The notes under the pieces: generated by a model
The model's database searches: none
The model's input: only the letters and a program-made list of their open reading frames with translations
Told to the model about the DNA's origin: nothing
DNA from: Allobosea sp. LC85
Lineage (GTDB): Bacteria > Pseudomonadota > Alphaproteobacteria > Rhizobiales > Beijerinckiaceae
Direction of reading: 5' to 3'
Length of the DNA stretch: 64,000 bases
Assembly (NCBI RefSeq): GCF_000735605.1
Contig: NZ_JPKG01000052.1
Location: 1 to 64,000, forward strand
In this document: positions 26,072-35,897 of the stretch, one piece after another
How the letters are laid out: each line of letters opens with the position of its first letter
Numbering within the stretch: the stretch's first letter is position 1
Translations under genes and position numbers: made by a program

Positions 26072-27415
26072 ATGCGCAGCACCACGCAGCTCTCTGCAAC
26101 AGTGCTCCTCGCACTGCCATTATCGGCGTTGGCGCAGGCGCCTGGGCCCGGAACCGACCAGGCCATCGGCCAGCGGTTCGAGATCAAGGCGGCTCAGCTC
26201 CCGAAGCCGTTCGACGGACCGATCGTGCGGAATTCCCCCCTGATCCTGGAGCGGGACAACCGGGTACCCGCCGTACCCGACGCTTTCGAGCTGTCGCTCT
26301 TCGCCGAGAAACTCGACAACCCCCGTCAGGCGCTCGTGCTCCCTAATGGAGATCTGGCGGTCGTCAGTCAGGGATCGGGCACCATCTTCATCCTGCGGGA
26401 TGCCGATCGAGACGGGAGGGCCGAATGGATCGAACGCTACGCGGCCGGTTTCAACAAGCCCAACGGCATTGCTCACCGGCAGGGTGAACTGCTGGTGGCA
26501 GACCAGGAAGGCGTCTGGAGCCTCGCCTATCAGGATGGCGCCGTTCGCAGTCAAGGATTGCCACCTCAGCGCGCATCGGACGTCACGCCAGACCAGCGCA
26601 AGCCTGACCCCGTCATGGACGGCCAGAAGCTCGTCACGGCACGCGGGGTCTTCGGAATTGTTCAGGGGCATGCGAACCGCGATCTCGAGATCGGGCCGAA
26701 TGGCCAGCTGTTTGTTGGGGTCGGTTCAACCGGCAACCTTGGAATTGAACCTGAACCCAAGGCTACGATCCAGAGGTTCTCGTCGGATGGCAAGGACCAG
26801 AAGACAGTCGTGTCGGGTGTGCGCAATCCCGTCGGCCTGGCCTTCCATCCCGATACGGGAGAACTCTGGGCCACGGTGCAGGAACGCGACGGATTCGGGG
26901 ATCAGCTTGTGCCCGATTACCTGATCCGGGTGCAGGAGGGTGGCTTCTACGGCTGGCCGTATGCCTATACCGGGACTCATCCTCAGCCCGGGTTCGCGGC
27001 CATGGCGCCTGACAAGGTCGCAGCCTCGATTGGTCCTGATCTGTTGTTCGAGGGACACTCCGCCGCAATGGATTTCGTGTTCCTGACCGGAGAGCGTGTG
27101 CCGCCAGCTTACCGTGGCGACGCCATTGTGGCGCTGAAGGGGTCGTGGAACCGTTCGAAGCCCACCGGTTACAAGGTCGTGCGTGTGAAATTCGAGCAGG
27201 GCCGGCCGGTTGGCTGGTACGACAATTTCATGACCGGCTTCTGGGCGGAAGGTGAAGAGCGAGCATTGGTCTGGGGCCGCCCGGCCGATATAGCGCTTTC
27301 CCCCGACGGCATGATCTACGTGGTGGACGACACGGGCGGAACGATCTGGCGGGTCACACCCAAGACGGATCCGCCTGCAACCGGCTCGATCAAGCCGACC
27401 GCGCCCAAGCGCTGA
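26072..27415 (+). CDS. PQQ-dependent sugar (sorbosone/glucose) dehydrogenase-like protein
   Basis: 447 residues; signal peptide about 1-22 (VLLALPLSALAQAP); GGGAGG site. The beta-propeller motifs of the soluble aldose/sorbosone dehydrogenase family are visible: FAEKLDNPRQALVLPNGDLA, GVRNPVGLAFHPDTGELWAT, GGFYGWPYAYTG and MIYVVDDTGGTIWRVT. Relatives oxidise aldoses in the periplasm with PQQ and pass electrons to cytochromes or quinone. No PQQ synthesis gene is in the window. The substrate cannot be read from the sequence. Confidence 0.85.
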   Translation: MRSTTQLSATVLLALPLSALAQAPGPGTDQAIGQRFEIKAAQLPKPFDGPIVRNSPLILERDNRVPAVPDAFELSLFAEKLDNPRQALVLPNGDLAVVSQGSGTIFILRDADRDGRAEWIERYAAGFNKPNGIAHRQGELLVADQEGVWSLAYQDGAVRSQGLPPQRASDVTPDQRKPDPVMDGQKLVTARGVFGIVQGHANRDLEIGPNGQLFVGVGSTGNLGIEPEPKATIQRFSSDGKDQKTVVSGVRNPVGLAFHPDTGELWATVQERDGFGDQLVPDYLIRVQEGGFYGWPYAYTGTHPQPGFAAMAPDKVAASIGPDLLFEGHSAAMDFVFLTGERVPPAYRGDAIVALKGSWNRSKPTGYKVVRVKFEQGRPVGWYDNFMTGFWAEGEERALVWGRPADIALSPDGMIYVVDDTGGTIWRVTPKTDPPATGSIKPTAPKR

Positions 27416-27449
27416 TGCCAAGCCTCGCAGCTAAAGCACCCCGCTGCTA

Positions 27450-27476
27450 AAGCATCGGCCCGAAAACTGGATGACC
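27450..27476 (+). repeat. Dispersed palindromic element, truncated copy
   Basis: AAGCATCGGCCCGAAAACTG matches the first 20 bases of the family with one change, then similarity stops. Remnant of a longer copy. Confidence 0.7.
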
Positions 27477-27604
27477 TGATGGGTAGGCGTGCTGGAAGCT
27501 GGTTGGACTGCGGGAGAGGTCCATTGTTCCCGGGGCGCTTGGCCGTGGCCTCGAGCCCGGCACGATCATCGCCGCTGGCGCAGGCGGCGATCCGCTGACC
27601 TGCG

Positions 27605-27632
27605 GAAGGGCTCGGATTGCTCCGAACCCTTC
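27605..27632 (-). terminator. Hairpin after the msrBA operon
   Basis: GAAGGGCTCGGA and TCCGAACCCTTC pair at 11 of 12 positions around TTGC, with outer TGC/GCA pairs. It is 23 bases past the msrA stop. No T-run, so assignment as terminator is tentative. Confidence 0.5.
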
Positions 27633-27654
27633 TGCATCAGCCTGCCTGCTATCG

Positions 27655-28170
27655 TCATGCAGCGTGGCTGCGGCGCGGCAACTTCCAATCCGGGCGGACG
27701 AAATGGCAGGTGTAGCCTCCCGGATAGCGCTCGAGATAATCTTGGTGTTCCGGCTCCGCTTCCCAGAAGTCGGACGCTGGCGCGAGTTCCGTGACGACCT
27801 TGCCCGGCCACAGGCCCGAGGCATCGACATCGGCGATCGTGTCCTGCGCCACCGTCCGTTGCTCTTCGGACGCGTAGAAGATCATTGACCGATAGCTTGT
27901 GCCGATGTCGTTGCCCTGCCGATTTTTCGTGGTGGGGTCGTGAATCTGGAAGAAGAGTTCGAGCAGATCCCGGAAACTCGTCTTCTCCGGATCGAAGATG
28001 ATCTCGATCGCCTCGGCATGCGTGCCATGATTGCGATAGGTTGCGTTCGGCACGTCCCCGCCGGAGTATCCGACGCGGGTCGAGATGACGCCCGGGCGAC
28101 GCCGGATCAGATCCTGCATGCCCCAGAAGCAGCCACCGGCCAGGACAGCCCGTTCAGTTACAGAAGTCAT
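27655..28170 (-). CDS. msrA: Peptide methionine-(S)-S-oxide reductase
   Basis: 171 residues. The catalytic motif [10 protein letters not shown] is at residues 12-21 (here GCFWGMQ rather than the more common GCFWGVE), followed by [20 protein letters not shown] and the substrate-pocket [20 protein letters not shown]. It reduces the S-epimer of methionine sulfoxide using thioredoxin. Its start overlaps the msrB stop (ATGA), so both are translated from one message and together repair both sulfoxide epimers. Confidence 0.96.
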   Translation of the reverse strand: MTSVTERAVLAGGCFWGMQDLIRRRPGVISTRVGYSGGDVPNATYRNHGTHAEAIEIIFDPEKTSFRDLLELFFQIHDPTTKNRQGNDIGTSYRSMIFYASEEQRTVAQDTIADVDASGLWPGKVVTELAPASDFWEAEPEHQDYLERYPGGYTCHFVRPDWKLPRRSHAA

Positions 28171-28586
28171 GCGCCTTCTCCTTCCCTTGCAAAAAGCCTG
28201 CGAAACTCGCCATAGCCCTCGCTCGCCAGGTCATCGAGAGGGATGAACCGCAGCGAAGCCGAGTTGATGCAGTAGCGCAACCCGCCTGCTTCACGCGGGC
28301 CATCCGGGAACAGGTGTCCGAGATGACTGTCGCCATGGGTTGAGCGCACCTCGGTTCTGACCATGCCGTGGCTCATATCGCGATTCTCCACGATGTTCCC
28401 GGCATCGATCGGTTTGACGAAGCTGGGCCAGCCGCTGCCGCTGTCGAACGGGGCGAAAAGCGGCTCGCCCGAGACGACGTCAACATACAGCCCCGGCTCC
28501 TTGTTGTCCCAATACGCGTTGGCGAAGGGCCTTTCGGTGCCGTCCGTCTGCGTCACCCGGTATTGCTCCGCAGTCAGATTGGACAA
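28167..28586 (-). CDS. msrB: Peptide methionine-(R)-S-oxide reductase with TTG start
   Basis: 139 residues. Core motifs: [40 protein letters not shown] and [11 protein letters not shown] with the catalytic Cys. Both CxxC zinc pairs of the E. coli type are absent, and the resolving Cys of GCGWPSF is Ser, so recycling must use another route. Only TTG (28586) can start the frame: family-like residues continue upstream (KNPDAL) to a TGA, with no ATG or GTG. Either the gene truly uses TTG or the original start was lost. The stop overlaps the msrA start. Confidence 0.9.
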   Translation of the reverse strand: MSNLTAEQYRVTQTDGTERPFANAYWDNKEPGLYVDVVSGEPLFAPFDSGSGWPSFVKPIDAGNIVENRDMSHGMVRTEVRSTHGDSHLGHLFPDGPREAGGLRYCINSASLRFIPLDDLASEGYGEFRRLFAREGEGA

Positions 28587-28714
28587 AGCATCCGGGTTCT
28601 TGCGATGATCCCCTCAGGTCTGATGATGAGGCGCGGGCTCGTTCGCGTGCCCTGCGCGGCAAGTAGTCGGCTATTTCCGGCGCAGCATGTGGCAAGCGCG
28701 TCCGGCAGCGTGAT

Positions 28715-30016
28715 TCAGTGGGCCGGGCGCAGCGGTCTGAAGGCGGAGCGAAGCTCGGCCACAAGGAGCGCGGGTTGCTCCCAGGCGGCGAAGTGTCCGC
28801 CTTTGTCGAGCTCGTTGAAATACACGAGGTTGCGGTAGGCGCGCCGCGCCCAGGTCTCCGGCGCGCGGTAGACCTCGTCGGGAAACACCGAGATCGCGAC
28901 CGGAAGCGAGATCTCACTGGTCTTCTGCACGGCCGAGAGGAGGACGCTCTGGCCGGCGGTCTCCCAGTACAGGCGCGCCGCCGAGGTCGCGGAGTTCGTC
29001 AGCCAGTACAGCGTGACGTTGTCCAGCACGTCATCCCTGTCGAGCCGGCGCTCGGGTTCGCCATTGTTGTAGTCGAAGATCCAGGCCGCCAGCCCGACCG
29101 GGGAATCGGCCAAGGCGTAGCCGAGCGTTTGCGGCCGCGTGCCCATGATCGCGCCATAGGCCCTGTACATCTTGTAGAACGTGTCGAGCGCGTTGAAGGC
29201 GGCGCGCTCCTTGTCGGAGAGGCCAGCTGGCGCGGGCCCGCCGGTGGCAAGCGACGCGGCGACCTCCGGCGGCACCGTTGCGGGCAGGTTGATATGGATG
29301 CCAACCAGCCCGGCGACGCCCTGGCGCGCCATCGCGCTGGATACGGGCGAGCCCCAGTCTCCGCCCTGGGCAACGTAGCGGGTATACCCGAGCCGTCGCA
29401 TCAATTCGGCCCAGGCGCGTCCGATGCGATCGGGATTCCAGCCCTTCTCCCTTGGCTTGCCGGAGAAGCCATAGCCGGGCATCGACGGAATCACGAGATG
29501 GAAGGCGTCGGACGCGTTGCCGCCATGCGCGGTCGGGTTGGTGAGCGGATCGATGATCTTGAGCTGCTCGATGATCGATCCCGGCCATCCATGCGTCACG
29601 ATCAGCGGCAGGGCGTCTTCATGCTTCGAGCGAACATGAATGAAGTGAATCTCGACGCCATCGATCTCGGTCATGAACATGGGCAGGGCGTTCAGGCGCG
29701 CCTCCACCGTCCGCCAGTCGTAATCCGTGCCCCAGTGGCGAGCGATCTCCCGGAGTGTGCCAAGCTGATTGCCTTGCGACCGATCGCTCACCGTTTCCTG
29801 GTCCGGCCAGCGCGTGGCGGCGATGCGCTGGCGAAGATCCGCGAGTTGCGCGTCCGGCACAGTGATGCGGAAGGGGCGAATGGCCTCGCCGAGCGGAGCG
29901 GCCGCCAACCCTGACGGAAGCAGGTTCGCCGCACTCGCCACGATGGCCGTTGCGGCCATGCCCAGGAGCCGGCGGCGATCCTGGTCGATGACATCGCTGG
30001 TGTTGCTGGTACGCAT
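28715..30016 (-). CDS. Tat-exported epoxide hydrolase (EHN/alpha-beta hydrolase)
   Basis: 433 residues. A twin-arginine-type leader is visible (DQDRRRLLGMAATAIVASAA), with cleavage near GLAAAP. The EHN domain (about 45-155) begins IRPFRITVPDAQLADLRQRI. The alpha/beta-hydrolase core has HGWPGSIIEQ as oxyanion loop, nucleophile Asp in VAQGGDWGSPVSSAMA and catalytic His in DKGGHFAAWEQP near the end. Family members open epoxides to diols. It lies 38 bases downstream of the SDR gene on the same strand and may share its LysR control. Confidence 0.9.
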   Translation of the reverse strand: MRTSNTSDVIDQDRRRLLGMAATAIVASAANLLPSGLAAAPLGEAIRPFRITVPDAQLADLRQRIAATRWPDQETVSDRSQGNQLGTLREIARHWGTDYDWRTVEARLNALPMFMTEIDGVEIHFIHVRSKHEDALPLIVTHGWPGSIIEQLKIIDPLTNPTAHGGNASDAFHLVIPSMPGYGFSGKPREKGWNPDRIGRAWAELMRRLGYTRYVAQGGDWGSPVSSAMARQGVAGLVGIHINLPATVPPEVAASLATGGPAPAGLSDKERAAFNALDTFYKMYRAYGAIMGTRPQTLGYALADSPVGLAAWIFDYNNGEPERRLDRDDVLDNVTLYWLTNSATSAARLYWETAGQSVLLSAVQKTSEISLPVAISVFPDEVYRAPETWARRAYRNLVYFNELDKGGHFAAWEQPALLVAELRSAFRPLRPAH

Positions 30017-30053
30017 GGCTCTCTCCCTTGTTGCTCACCCGTGATTCCCGGGG

Positions 30054-30875
30054 TCAGGCGCTGAGCTGCTGGCGTTGACGCAGGGTGTAGCGAGGGGCTG
30101 CGATCGCGTTTGGAATCTTGCCTACCAAGGCGCGGCGTGCGGCCTCGAAGCGATCCCAGTCCGCCTGGTTCGGCAGCGAGGGGATGGTGATGGTTTCGCC
30201 GAGCTCGAACCCCGCCAAAGCGGCGTCGACCAGATCCTGCGCCGACATGACGATCTCTGCCGGAAGCTGGTGAACAGGCGTGCCGGCAATGTCCCAGAAC
30301 TCGGTCGCCGTGGCTCCGGGCAAGACCGCCTGGATGCGAACGCCCTTGTCGGCGAATTCGTGGATGAGCGAATGGGTGAGTGCGAGCACGTAGGCTTTCG
30401 TGGCTCCGTAGACGCCGTTCAGAAGCTCGGGGGCGACCGCGACCGCCGATGACACGTTGATGATCGCACCGCTGCCGCGCTTCAGGAATGCGGGCGCGGC
30501 TGCGTAGGTCAATCGCGTCAACGCAGTGACGTTCAGGCGGATCATGTCCTCCATCGCGTCGACGTCGGAGGCGACAAGCGGGGCGGTTGCGCCGATGCCC
30601 GCGTTGTTCACCAGGACAGAGATGTTGGCGTTGGTCCGGAGGATGTCCTCGACCTGTCGCAGATCGGCAGGCGAGGTGAGATCGGCCCTGACTGTCTCCA
30701 CATTCCGGCCGGTGTCGCTTGCGATCCGGCGCGCCAACGTCGCGAGCCGTTCCCCGTTGCGGGCGACGAGAATGAGGTCATGACCACGCTTGGCGAGCCG
30801 GTCGGCGTAAATCGCACCGATGCCGGTCGAGGCTCCGGTGACGACGGCGATGCCCTTGGGCTGGACTGTGTTCAT
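30054..30875 (-). CDS. Short-chain dehydrogenase/reductase
   Basis: 273 residues from the ATG at 30875 (GGAGGATAC site). The frame is open further up but overlaps the LysR gene region. Cofactor motif VTGASTGIGAIYADRLAKRG, NNAGIG, and the catalytic Ser in IINVSSAVAV with YGATKAYVLAL supply the Ser-Tyr-Lys triad. Substrate unknown. The gene is divergent from a LysR regulator and precedes the epoxide hydrolase, so the three may form a small detoxification unit. Confidence 0.92.
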   Translation of the reverse strand: MNTVQPKGIAVVTGASTGIGAIYADRLAKRGHDLILVARNGERLATLARRIASDTGRNVETVRADLTSPADLRQVEDILRTNANISVLVNNAGIGATAPLVASDVDAMEDMIRLNVTALTRLTYAAAPAFLKRGSGAIINVSSAVAVAPELLNGVYGATKAYVLALTHSLIHEFADKGVRIQAVLPGATATEFWDIAGTPVHQLPAEIVMSAQDLVDAALAGFELGETITIPSLPNQADWDRFEAARRALVGKIPNAIAAPRYTLRQRQQLSA

Positions 30876-30983
30876 CTCGGTATCCTCCGGTGGGTCGTTT
30901 CCGATGCCGGTAAAATAGTTCCTTCCAAAATTCGGAGTATCTGGCAAAATCGAGATGCATCCTTCCGCCAAATGGAAATATCG

Positions 30984-31934
30984 ATGGATCGGCTCGAAGC
31001 CATGTCGGTCGTGGTCGCGGTTGCCGAGGCTGGCAGTCTCTCGGCTGCGGCGCGCCAGCAGAAGACACCTCTTGCGACGGTGAGCCGGAAGGTGACCGAG
31101 CTCGAAGCGCACTTGCGGACCAAGCTGTTCAATCGCTCAAGCCGGGCGCTCGTCCCAACGGATGCGGGGCGCTCCTACATCGCCGCCGCAAAGCGAATCC
31201 TAGCCGATATCGCCGAAGCCGAGCGCGCCGCCTCCGGAGAGTACACGACCCCGCGCGGGGAGCTGAGCGTGTCGACCCTCGTCGCGCTCGGCCGCTTGTA
31301 TCTGCAGCCGGTTCTGGTGGAGTTCCTGGCGGCGTTTCCGGAGGTCGACGTTCAGCTCAGCTTGCAGGATCGGACGGTCAGTCTTCTCGAAGAGCACATC
31401 GATGTCGCGCTCCGCATCGGGCATCTCGCCGACAGTAGCCTGATCGCCGTCCGCGTCGGGGAGATTTTTCGCGTGGTCTGCGCCAGCCCGGCCTATCTGG
31501 AAGCCCGCGGAACGCCCAACTCGCCCGGCGACCTCTCGGCCCATGACTGCATCAGCTATCCGCCGATCCAGTCAGCCGACACCTGGAGATTCAAGCGGGG
31601 CCAGACCGAGTATACGGTGCCCGTCAGGTCGCGCTTCGTCGCGAGCAATCTCGAGTCGGCCTGCGATGCGGCGCGCGCGGGCATCGGGATCACCGTGGCG
31701 TTCTCCTACCAGGTGGTCGAGCCGATCAGATCCGGAGAACTCGTTCCCCTTCTGCAGGAGTTTCAGCCGCCGCCGCAACCCGTCAACTTCGTGTATTCGC
31801 CAAACCGCTTCATGCCGGCGAAATTGCGCGCCTTCCTCGATTTCACCGTACCGCGCCTGAGGGCCCGCCTGGCCGAGCTGCCAAAAGGGGTTGCTCCGCG
31901 CCAAGGGCCGGATCGTCCTGTTGCTCCTGGATGA
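30984..31934 (+). CDS. LysR-family transcriptional regulator
   Basis: 316 residues from ATG 30984 (ATG 30972 is also in frame). The helix-turn-helix is MDRLEAMSVVVAVAEAGSLS, AAARQQKTPLATVSRKVTEL and LEAHLRTKLFNRSSRALVPT. The effector domain follows from about residue 90 (GELSVSTLVALGRLYLQPVL, DVALRIGHLADSSLIAVRVG). It is divergent from the SDR gene with a 108-base gap, the classic LysR/target layout, and likely controls that gene. Confidence 0.92.
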   Translation: MDRLEAMSVVVAVAEAGSLSAAARQQKTPLATVSRKVTELEAHLRTKLFNRSSRALVPTDAGRSYIAAAKRILADIAEAERAASGEYTTPRGELSVSTLVALGRLYLQPVLVEFLAAFPEVDVQLSLQDRTVSLLEEHIDVALRIGHLADSSLIAVRVGEIFRVVCASPAYLEARGTPNSPGDLSAHDCISYPPIQSADTWRFKRGQTEYTVPVRSRFVASNLESACDAARAGIGITVAFSYQVVEPIRSGELVPLLQEFQPPPQPVNFVYSPNRFMPAKLRAFLDFTVPRLRARLAELPKGVAPRQGPDRPVAPG

Positions 31935-32077
31935 TGGGTCCCGCTCGACCGGACGCGGCCATTCGCACCCGCACCTCGACCGCCGGAAAAAATTGCAGGA
32001 CGATGTCGATGTCCGAAAACTCCGTTCGTCGTTTCGATGCCGGGCCGATGAGGCCGGCTCAAGCAAGGAGACCGACG

Positions 32078-32446
32078 ATGCGCGTCCTGGTGTTGGTGAA
32101 GGCGACCGAAGACAGCGAAAAGGGCTTTCTCCCCACGGAGGAGGCGATCGAAGCGCTCGAGGCGATGGGCCGATATAATGAGGAGCTGGCCAAAGCCGGC
32201 ATCATGCTCGTCGCCGACGGGCTCAAGCCCTCCTCGCAAGGCAAGCGTATTGCGTTCGATGGTCCTGACCGCAGAGTCATCGACGGGCCCTTCGCCGAGA
32301 CCAAGGAGCTGGTCGCCGGCTTCTGGCTCTGGGAGGTCAAGGACATGGACGAGGCGGTCGCCTGGGTGAAGCGCTGCCCCAATCCCATGCCGGGGCCGAG
32401 CGAGATCGAAATCCGGCCGCTCTACGAGACGGCCGATTTGCGATGA
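32078..32446 (+). CDS. YciI/DGPF-domain protein
   Basis: 122 residues from ATG 32078, with AAGGAG at 32065-32070. The YciI-like pattern MRVLVLVKATEDSEKGFLPT, YNEELAKAGIMLVADGLKPS and the name-giving DGPFAETKELVAGFWLWEV are complete. Ferredoxin-like fold; the His-Asp-like catalytic role proposed for some YciI proteins is uncertain. DGPF genes often sit with ECF sigma factors, but none is seen here. Confidence 0.92.
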   Translation: MRVLVLVKATEDSEKGFLPTEEAIEALEAMGRYNEELAKAGIMLVADGLKPSSQGKRIAFDGPDRRVIDGPFAETKELVAGFWLWEVKDMDEAVAWVKRCPNPMPGPSEIEIRPLYETADLR

Positions 32447-32643
32447 GACCCTGACGCCAGATTCGCACGACAGTGCCTGCGCCGCCGATGCCAACCGCGT
32501 TCTCCCGTTCCCGCTGGCGCCCGTCACGGAACCCGCCGAGCCACCGTAGGTCAGATCCCCGGAGGTGCCGGCACCGTCATTGGCCAGTGCGGGCGTCGTG
32601 AAGCCAAGGGCCAATGTTCCGGGAAAGGATGGATGTGCTTCTC

Positions 32644-35604
32644 TCAATCTCGATGCCGAGAACTGTCCGCAATGGTAACGGCTCCGGTCGTCACAGTCTT
32701 GAGCTTCCAACCTTCGGATCGGGACCCTGCGAGGTTGAGACGCCCGGCCATGAAATGCAGCCGTTTCGTATCCTCGCTCTTTGATGTGCAGAAGCGGTCC
32801 TGAAGGTAGAAGGGCGGCGTCGCCTGGTAGTAGAGCGTTGCCTCGATAGCTGCTGGCTTGCCGTCGATCTCGGGCAGGGCGATACGATAGAGCGTCGCAT
32901 CCCCGCCACCCTCCCGGTAGTCGGGGTCGTCGCCGACCTGCACCGGTCCGGCCTCGTCAGCCAGTTCCGGGCCGGCGCCGAGGGAGGCCGCGAGCTTCAC
33001 CCGGTCGTCGCGCGCGAGATAGCCCTTCGGCAGCAGGCGGTTGTCTTTCACATTCGAGCAGATCGACAGGAAGCTCGTCGTCAACTGCCCCGCGGGCCGG
33101 GAGCCGATGCCGCACTGGGCGGGCCCGGACAGCGGTGGGCTTGAGACCAGCTCCTGATAGATCTGGACCTGATCCTGCCGCGTGATCACCTCGCGATGCG
33201 GCTGATGCGCAAGCGGGTCGAGCCTGGCCGAGCAATCGCCATTCCACCAGACTTCGCCGGCGACGGGCGCACCCGTCCCATCGGTGATGACGCCGAGCGC
33301 ATCGGTGCGCCCCGAAGCCCAGATCGTCCTGCCGTCGGCGTCGAGCACCTTGAGCGCGATGAAGGCGCGCCGGAAGCCGACACCGCTCGGGAATTTGTGC
33401 CCGGCCTTGTTGGTGACGCGCACCGACGCCTGCAGCGCCGATTCAGTCATCCTGATGCTCTCGATGGCGATAGCGGCGGTGCGCTCCGCAGCCTGGTGGT
33501 CGATCGCCTTCTCGGTGAAGAGCAGCGGATCGATGCCCTTTTTCGTCAGCATCGGGTCTTGCGTCCTGATCCCCATCAGCTCCGGGAATTGCTGCGCCAT
33601 CTTGATCAAGAACGAGTTCAGCCCGACCAGAACATGGCTGGCGAAGCCGGAGCGCACCGGCAGGTCGATGTCCTCGGGCGGCAAACTATGCTCTGCCTGC
33701 GGGAAGTTTGAATATTCCTGGATACTGGCGATCTTGCTGCGATAGGGGTGTCCGTCCGCATCGCGGCTGGGCATGTGACAGCCCTGGCAGGTCTCGGGGC
33801 TCTTGCCGGCGCCGAATGGCAGCGGCCCGTCGGGGGACCGGCCGGTGCGGAAATCGCTGAACGCCCATTCGGCATAGGTCGTCTGCTCGTAGGTGTGTCC
33901 AATGACCTTGCCTCTGTCGAGCACCGGCAGGTGAACCGTATGGCAGCTACCGCAGACCTCCGAGCTCTTGATGGCGGGGTTTTGCACCGGCGTCATGCCG
34001 AGCGCATTCTCCATCGGCTTCGCCCTGGGGCTCTCGAACGGGCCCTTCATCTCGGTCATCTCGCCCATCAGGAAGCTGCCGGTGAAGGTCCTGGCGAAGC
34101 CGGTATTCCGCGGGTTGAGCTGCTGCTGCCGCTCCTCGACGCAGCTGTTCTGCGGCTGCGTCTTGACCCGGCTCCGTTCGGCCTCGCTCAGCGCCATGCC
34201 GTGGCAGGTGGTGCAGGAGACGCCGTCGCGGGCGAGCGCACCGTGCCGGGCCTCGAAGCCGGAATGGCCGGCGGGCCAGGGTATGGCAGCGACGGCCGCG
34301 CGCGAGAACGGCTTGCAGCCCTCTCCGCGGGTTCTCTCGTCGATCTTGAACTGTCGCTGCCCCATCACGCCATGGCAGCCGAGGCAGGTGTCCTGCACGA
34401 GGGCGGCGGCTTCGGGATGGAAGGTGTCGGTCTCGCTTGCGAGTTGGGCGAAGAAGACCGGGTCGCGTCCGGCCAGGCCCATGGGCGACGAACTCCAGGT
34501 GCCATAGGGCGAGAGATTGAGGAAGCGGCCTCCGGGCCCCGGCAGCGTCATGTCGAAATGCAGCCCGGTCGAGCCGGCATCGTGGCAGCCGAGGCACTGG
34601 TCCGAGGTCAGGAACTGCTGCCGGGCCTCGCGCCGGTTCGCATTGGCCCAGACCACGTCATAGCTCTGGGATGGCATCCGCATCACCTTGTCCGCAGTCG
34701 GATGCGCAAAGGGGATGCCGTAGAAAGCGGTGAACTCGGGCGCAGGGCTTTCGCGGGCCGGAGCGCCGAGCAGCGTGACATCGTCGGATTCCTGCACGAT
34801 GCGCAGGTGGTTGAGCATCGCGGAAAGGTCGTCATGAGCCTGGGTCGAGCGGTCGGTAAAGGCGTTCTGGCTCAGGAAGACCAGCGGGCGGCCGGGCTCG
34901 CCCTTGATGTTCTTGAGGTCCGCGAAGGTCGCGTTGGCCTTGGCGCTGGCATGGCAGTTCACGCAGTACTGACCGAAACCCATGTTCGGGTAGCCGTTGC
35001 CGGGCCCGGCCGGCCAATCGGGCTTCCAGTCGCTCCAACCGAACCAGCCCCAGAACCAGCCGTCATGCGAGGCCTTCGCGTCGCGCACCATCACGGCCGC
35101 GCCGCTCGTCGGCAGCAGCCGCAGCGGATCGACATCGCGGCACAAAGCGGCAGGAGCCGGGAACATCTCCTTGATCATGAGGGCCCCGTCGGGCACGGGA
35201 GCCTCCGCTGTCCCCTCATGGGCCTGCGTCCGGTTGGCCTTGAGCCAGCCGAACATGTCGGGCGAATACCAGATCACGACCGGGGCATGGGTGCCATGGT
35301 AGTTGCCGCTGGTCTTGTCGTTGCGCAGGGTCGCGGTGAACGGCCCGGTATCGCGAACCGTCTTGTCGACGCGCCAGCCCGCGGCGAGATTGCGGTGGCA
35401 GAAGGCACCCAGATAGCGGCCGAGCTTCTCCTGGTAGACATCGAGAGGAAAAGCACCCGGCCTGCGGATATCCCGGTCGAGTGCGGCGCAAAGGGCAGCG
35501 TCGGTTGGCACGAGCGGCGTCGGGCGTTCGGCGGGACACTGGGAGGCGAGCGCAAGCCCCGGCACGAGGCAGAGCAAGCCAAAGAACGCGATCTTGCGAA
35601 GCAT
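32644..35604 (-). CDS. Periplasmic six-haem c-type cytochrome
   Basis: 986 residues with a signal peptide (IAFFGLLCLVPGLALASQ). Six CxxCH haem sites are seen: CVNCH (residue 214), CLGCH (337), CLGCH (407), CTTCH (464), CGSCH (551) and CQGCH (606). The N-terminal 200 residues contain a WFWGWFGW aromatic patch before the first haem. Residues about 700-980 lack haem sites and look beta-rich. Multihaem cytochromes move electrons in the periplasm or act as reductases/oxidases; no catalytic type could be fixed. It is downstream of, and on the same strand as, the molybdopterin hydroxylase gene, with a 293-base gap. Confidence 0.9.
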   Translation of the reverse strand: MLRKIAFFGLLCLVPGLALASQCPAERPTPLVPTDAALCAALDRDIRRPGAFPLDVYQEKLGRYLGAFCHRNLAAGWRVDKTVRDTGPFTATLRNDKTSGNYHGTHAPVVIWYSPDMFGWLKANRTQAHEGTAEAPVPDGALMIKEMFPAPAALCRDVDPLRLLPTSGAAVMVRDAKASHDGWFWGWFGWSDWKPDWPAGPGNGYPNMGFGQYCVNCHASAKANATFADLKNIKGEPGRPLVFLSQNAFTDRSTQAHDDLSAMLNHLRIVQESDDVTLLGAPARESPAPEFTAFYGIPFAHPTADKVMRMPSQSYDVVWANANRREARQQFLTSDQCLGCHDAGSTGLHFDMTLPGPGGRFLNLSPYGTWSSSPMGLAGRDPVFFAQLASETDTFHPEAAALVQDTCLGCHGVMGQRQFKIDERTRGEGCKPFSRAAVAAIPWPAGHSGFEARHGALARDGVSCTTCHGMALSEAERSRVKTQPQNSCVEERQQQLNPRNTGFARTFTGSFLMGEMTEMKGPFESPRAKPMENALGMTPVQNPAIKSSEVCGSCHTVHLPVLDRGKVIGHTYEQTTYAEWAFSDFRTGRSPDGPLPFGAGKSPETCQGCHMPSRDADGHPYRSKIASIQEYSNFPQAEHSLPPEDIDLPVRSGFASHVLVGLNSFLIKMAQQFPELMGIRTQDPMLTKKGIDPLLFTEKAIDHQAAERTAAIAIESIRMTESALQASVRVTNKAGHKFPSGVGFRRAFIALKVLDADGRTIWASGRTDALGVITDGTGAPVAGEVWWNGDCSARLDPLAHQPHREVITRQDQVQIYQELVSSPPLSGPAQCGIGSRPAGQLTTSFLSICSNVKDNRLLPKGYLARDDRVKLAASLGAGPELADEAGPVQVGDDPDYREGGGDATLYRIALPEIDGKPAAIEATLYYQATPPFYLQDRFCTSKSEDTKRLHFMAGRLNLAGSRSEGWKLKTVTTGAVTIADSSRHRD

Positions 35605-35897
35605 GAATCAACCCGGGCGACAGTCCGTTAGAGGCTGCGCACAGGACGAGCAGAGTGCAAGCGCACAACCCGGGTCATCCCCTCGAGGGCGTGCCGTCGC
35701 GGACCGGCGTTTCGCGCCTGACACGGATACCGTCCCGGTCATGTCCAGGGTCGGATGTGGAAGCCATGCCGTCGCCCAGTATCCATGTCGCTGACCCGCA
35801 GCATTCGCCGCATCCCTGACATAACTGTATCCGTTCCTCCGTCCTGCCGGGCAACGCCCCAGGCAGGCGTGACCGGGGGGCAGCGCAACCAGCGCCT

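Noticed and set aside
33748-35631. Long plus-strand frame opposite the multihaem cytochrome
   Set aside because: Six haem motifs, a signal peptide and full length support the minus strand; the opposite frame is a GC-rich mirror without domains.
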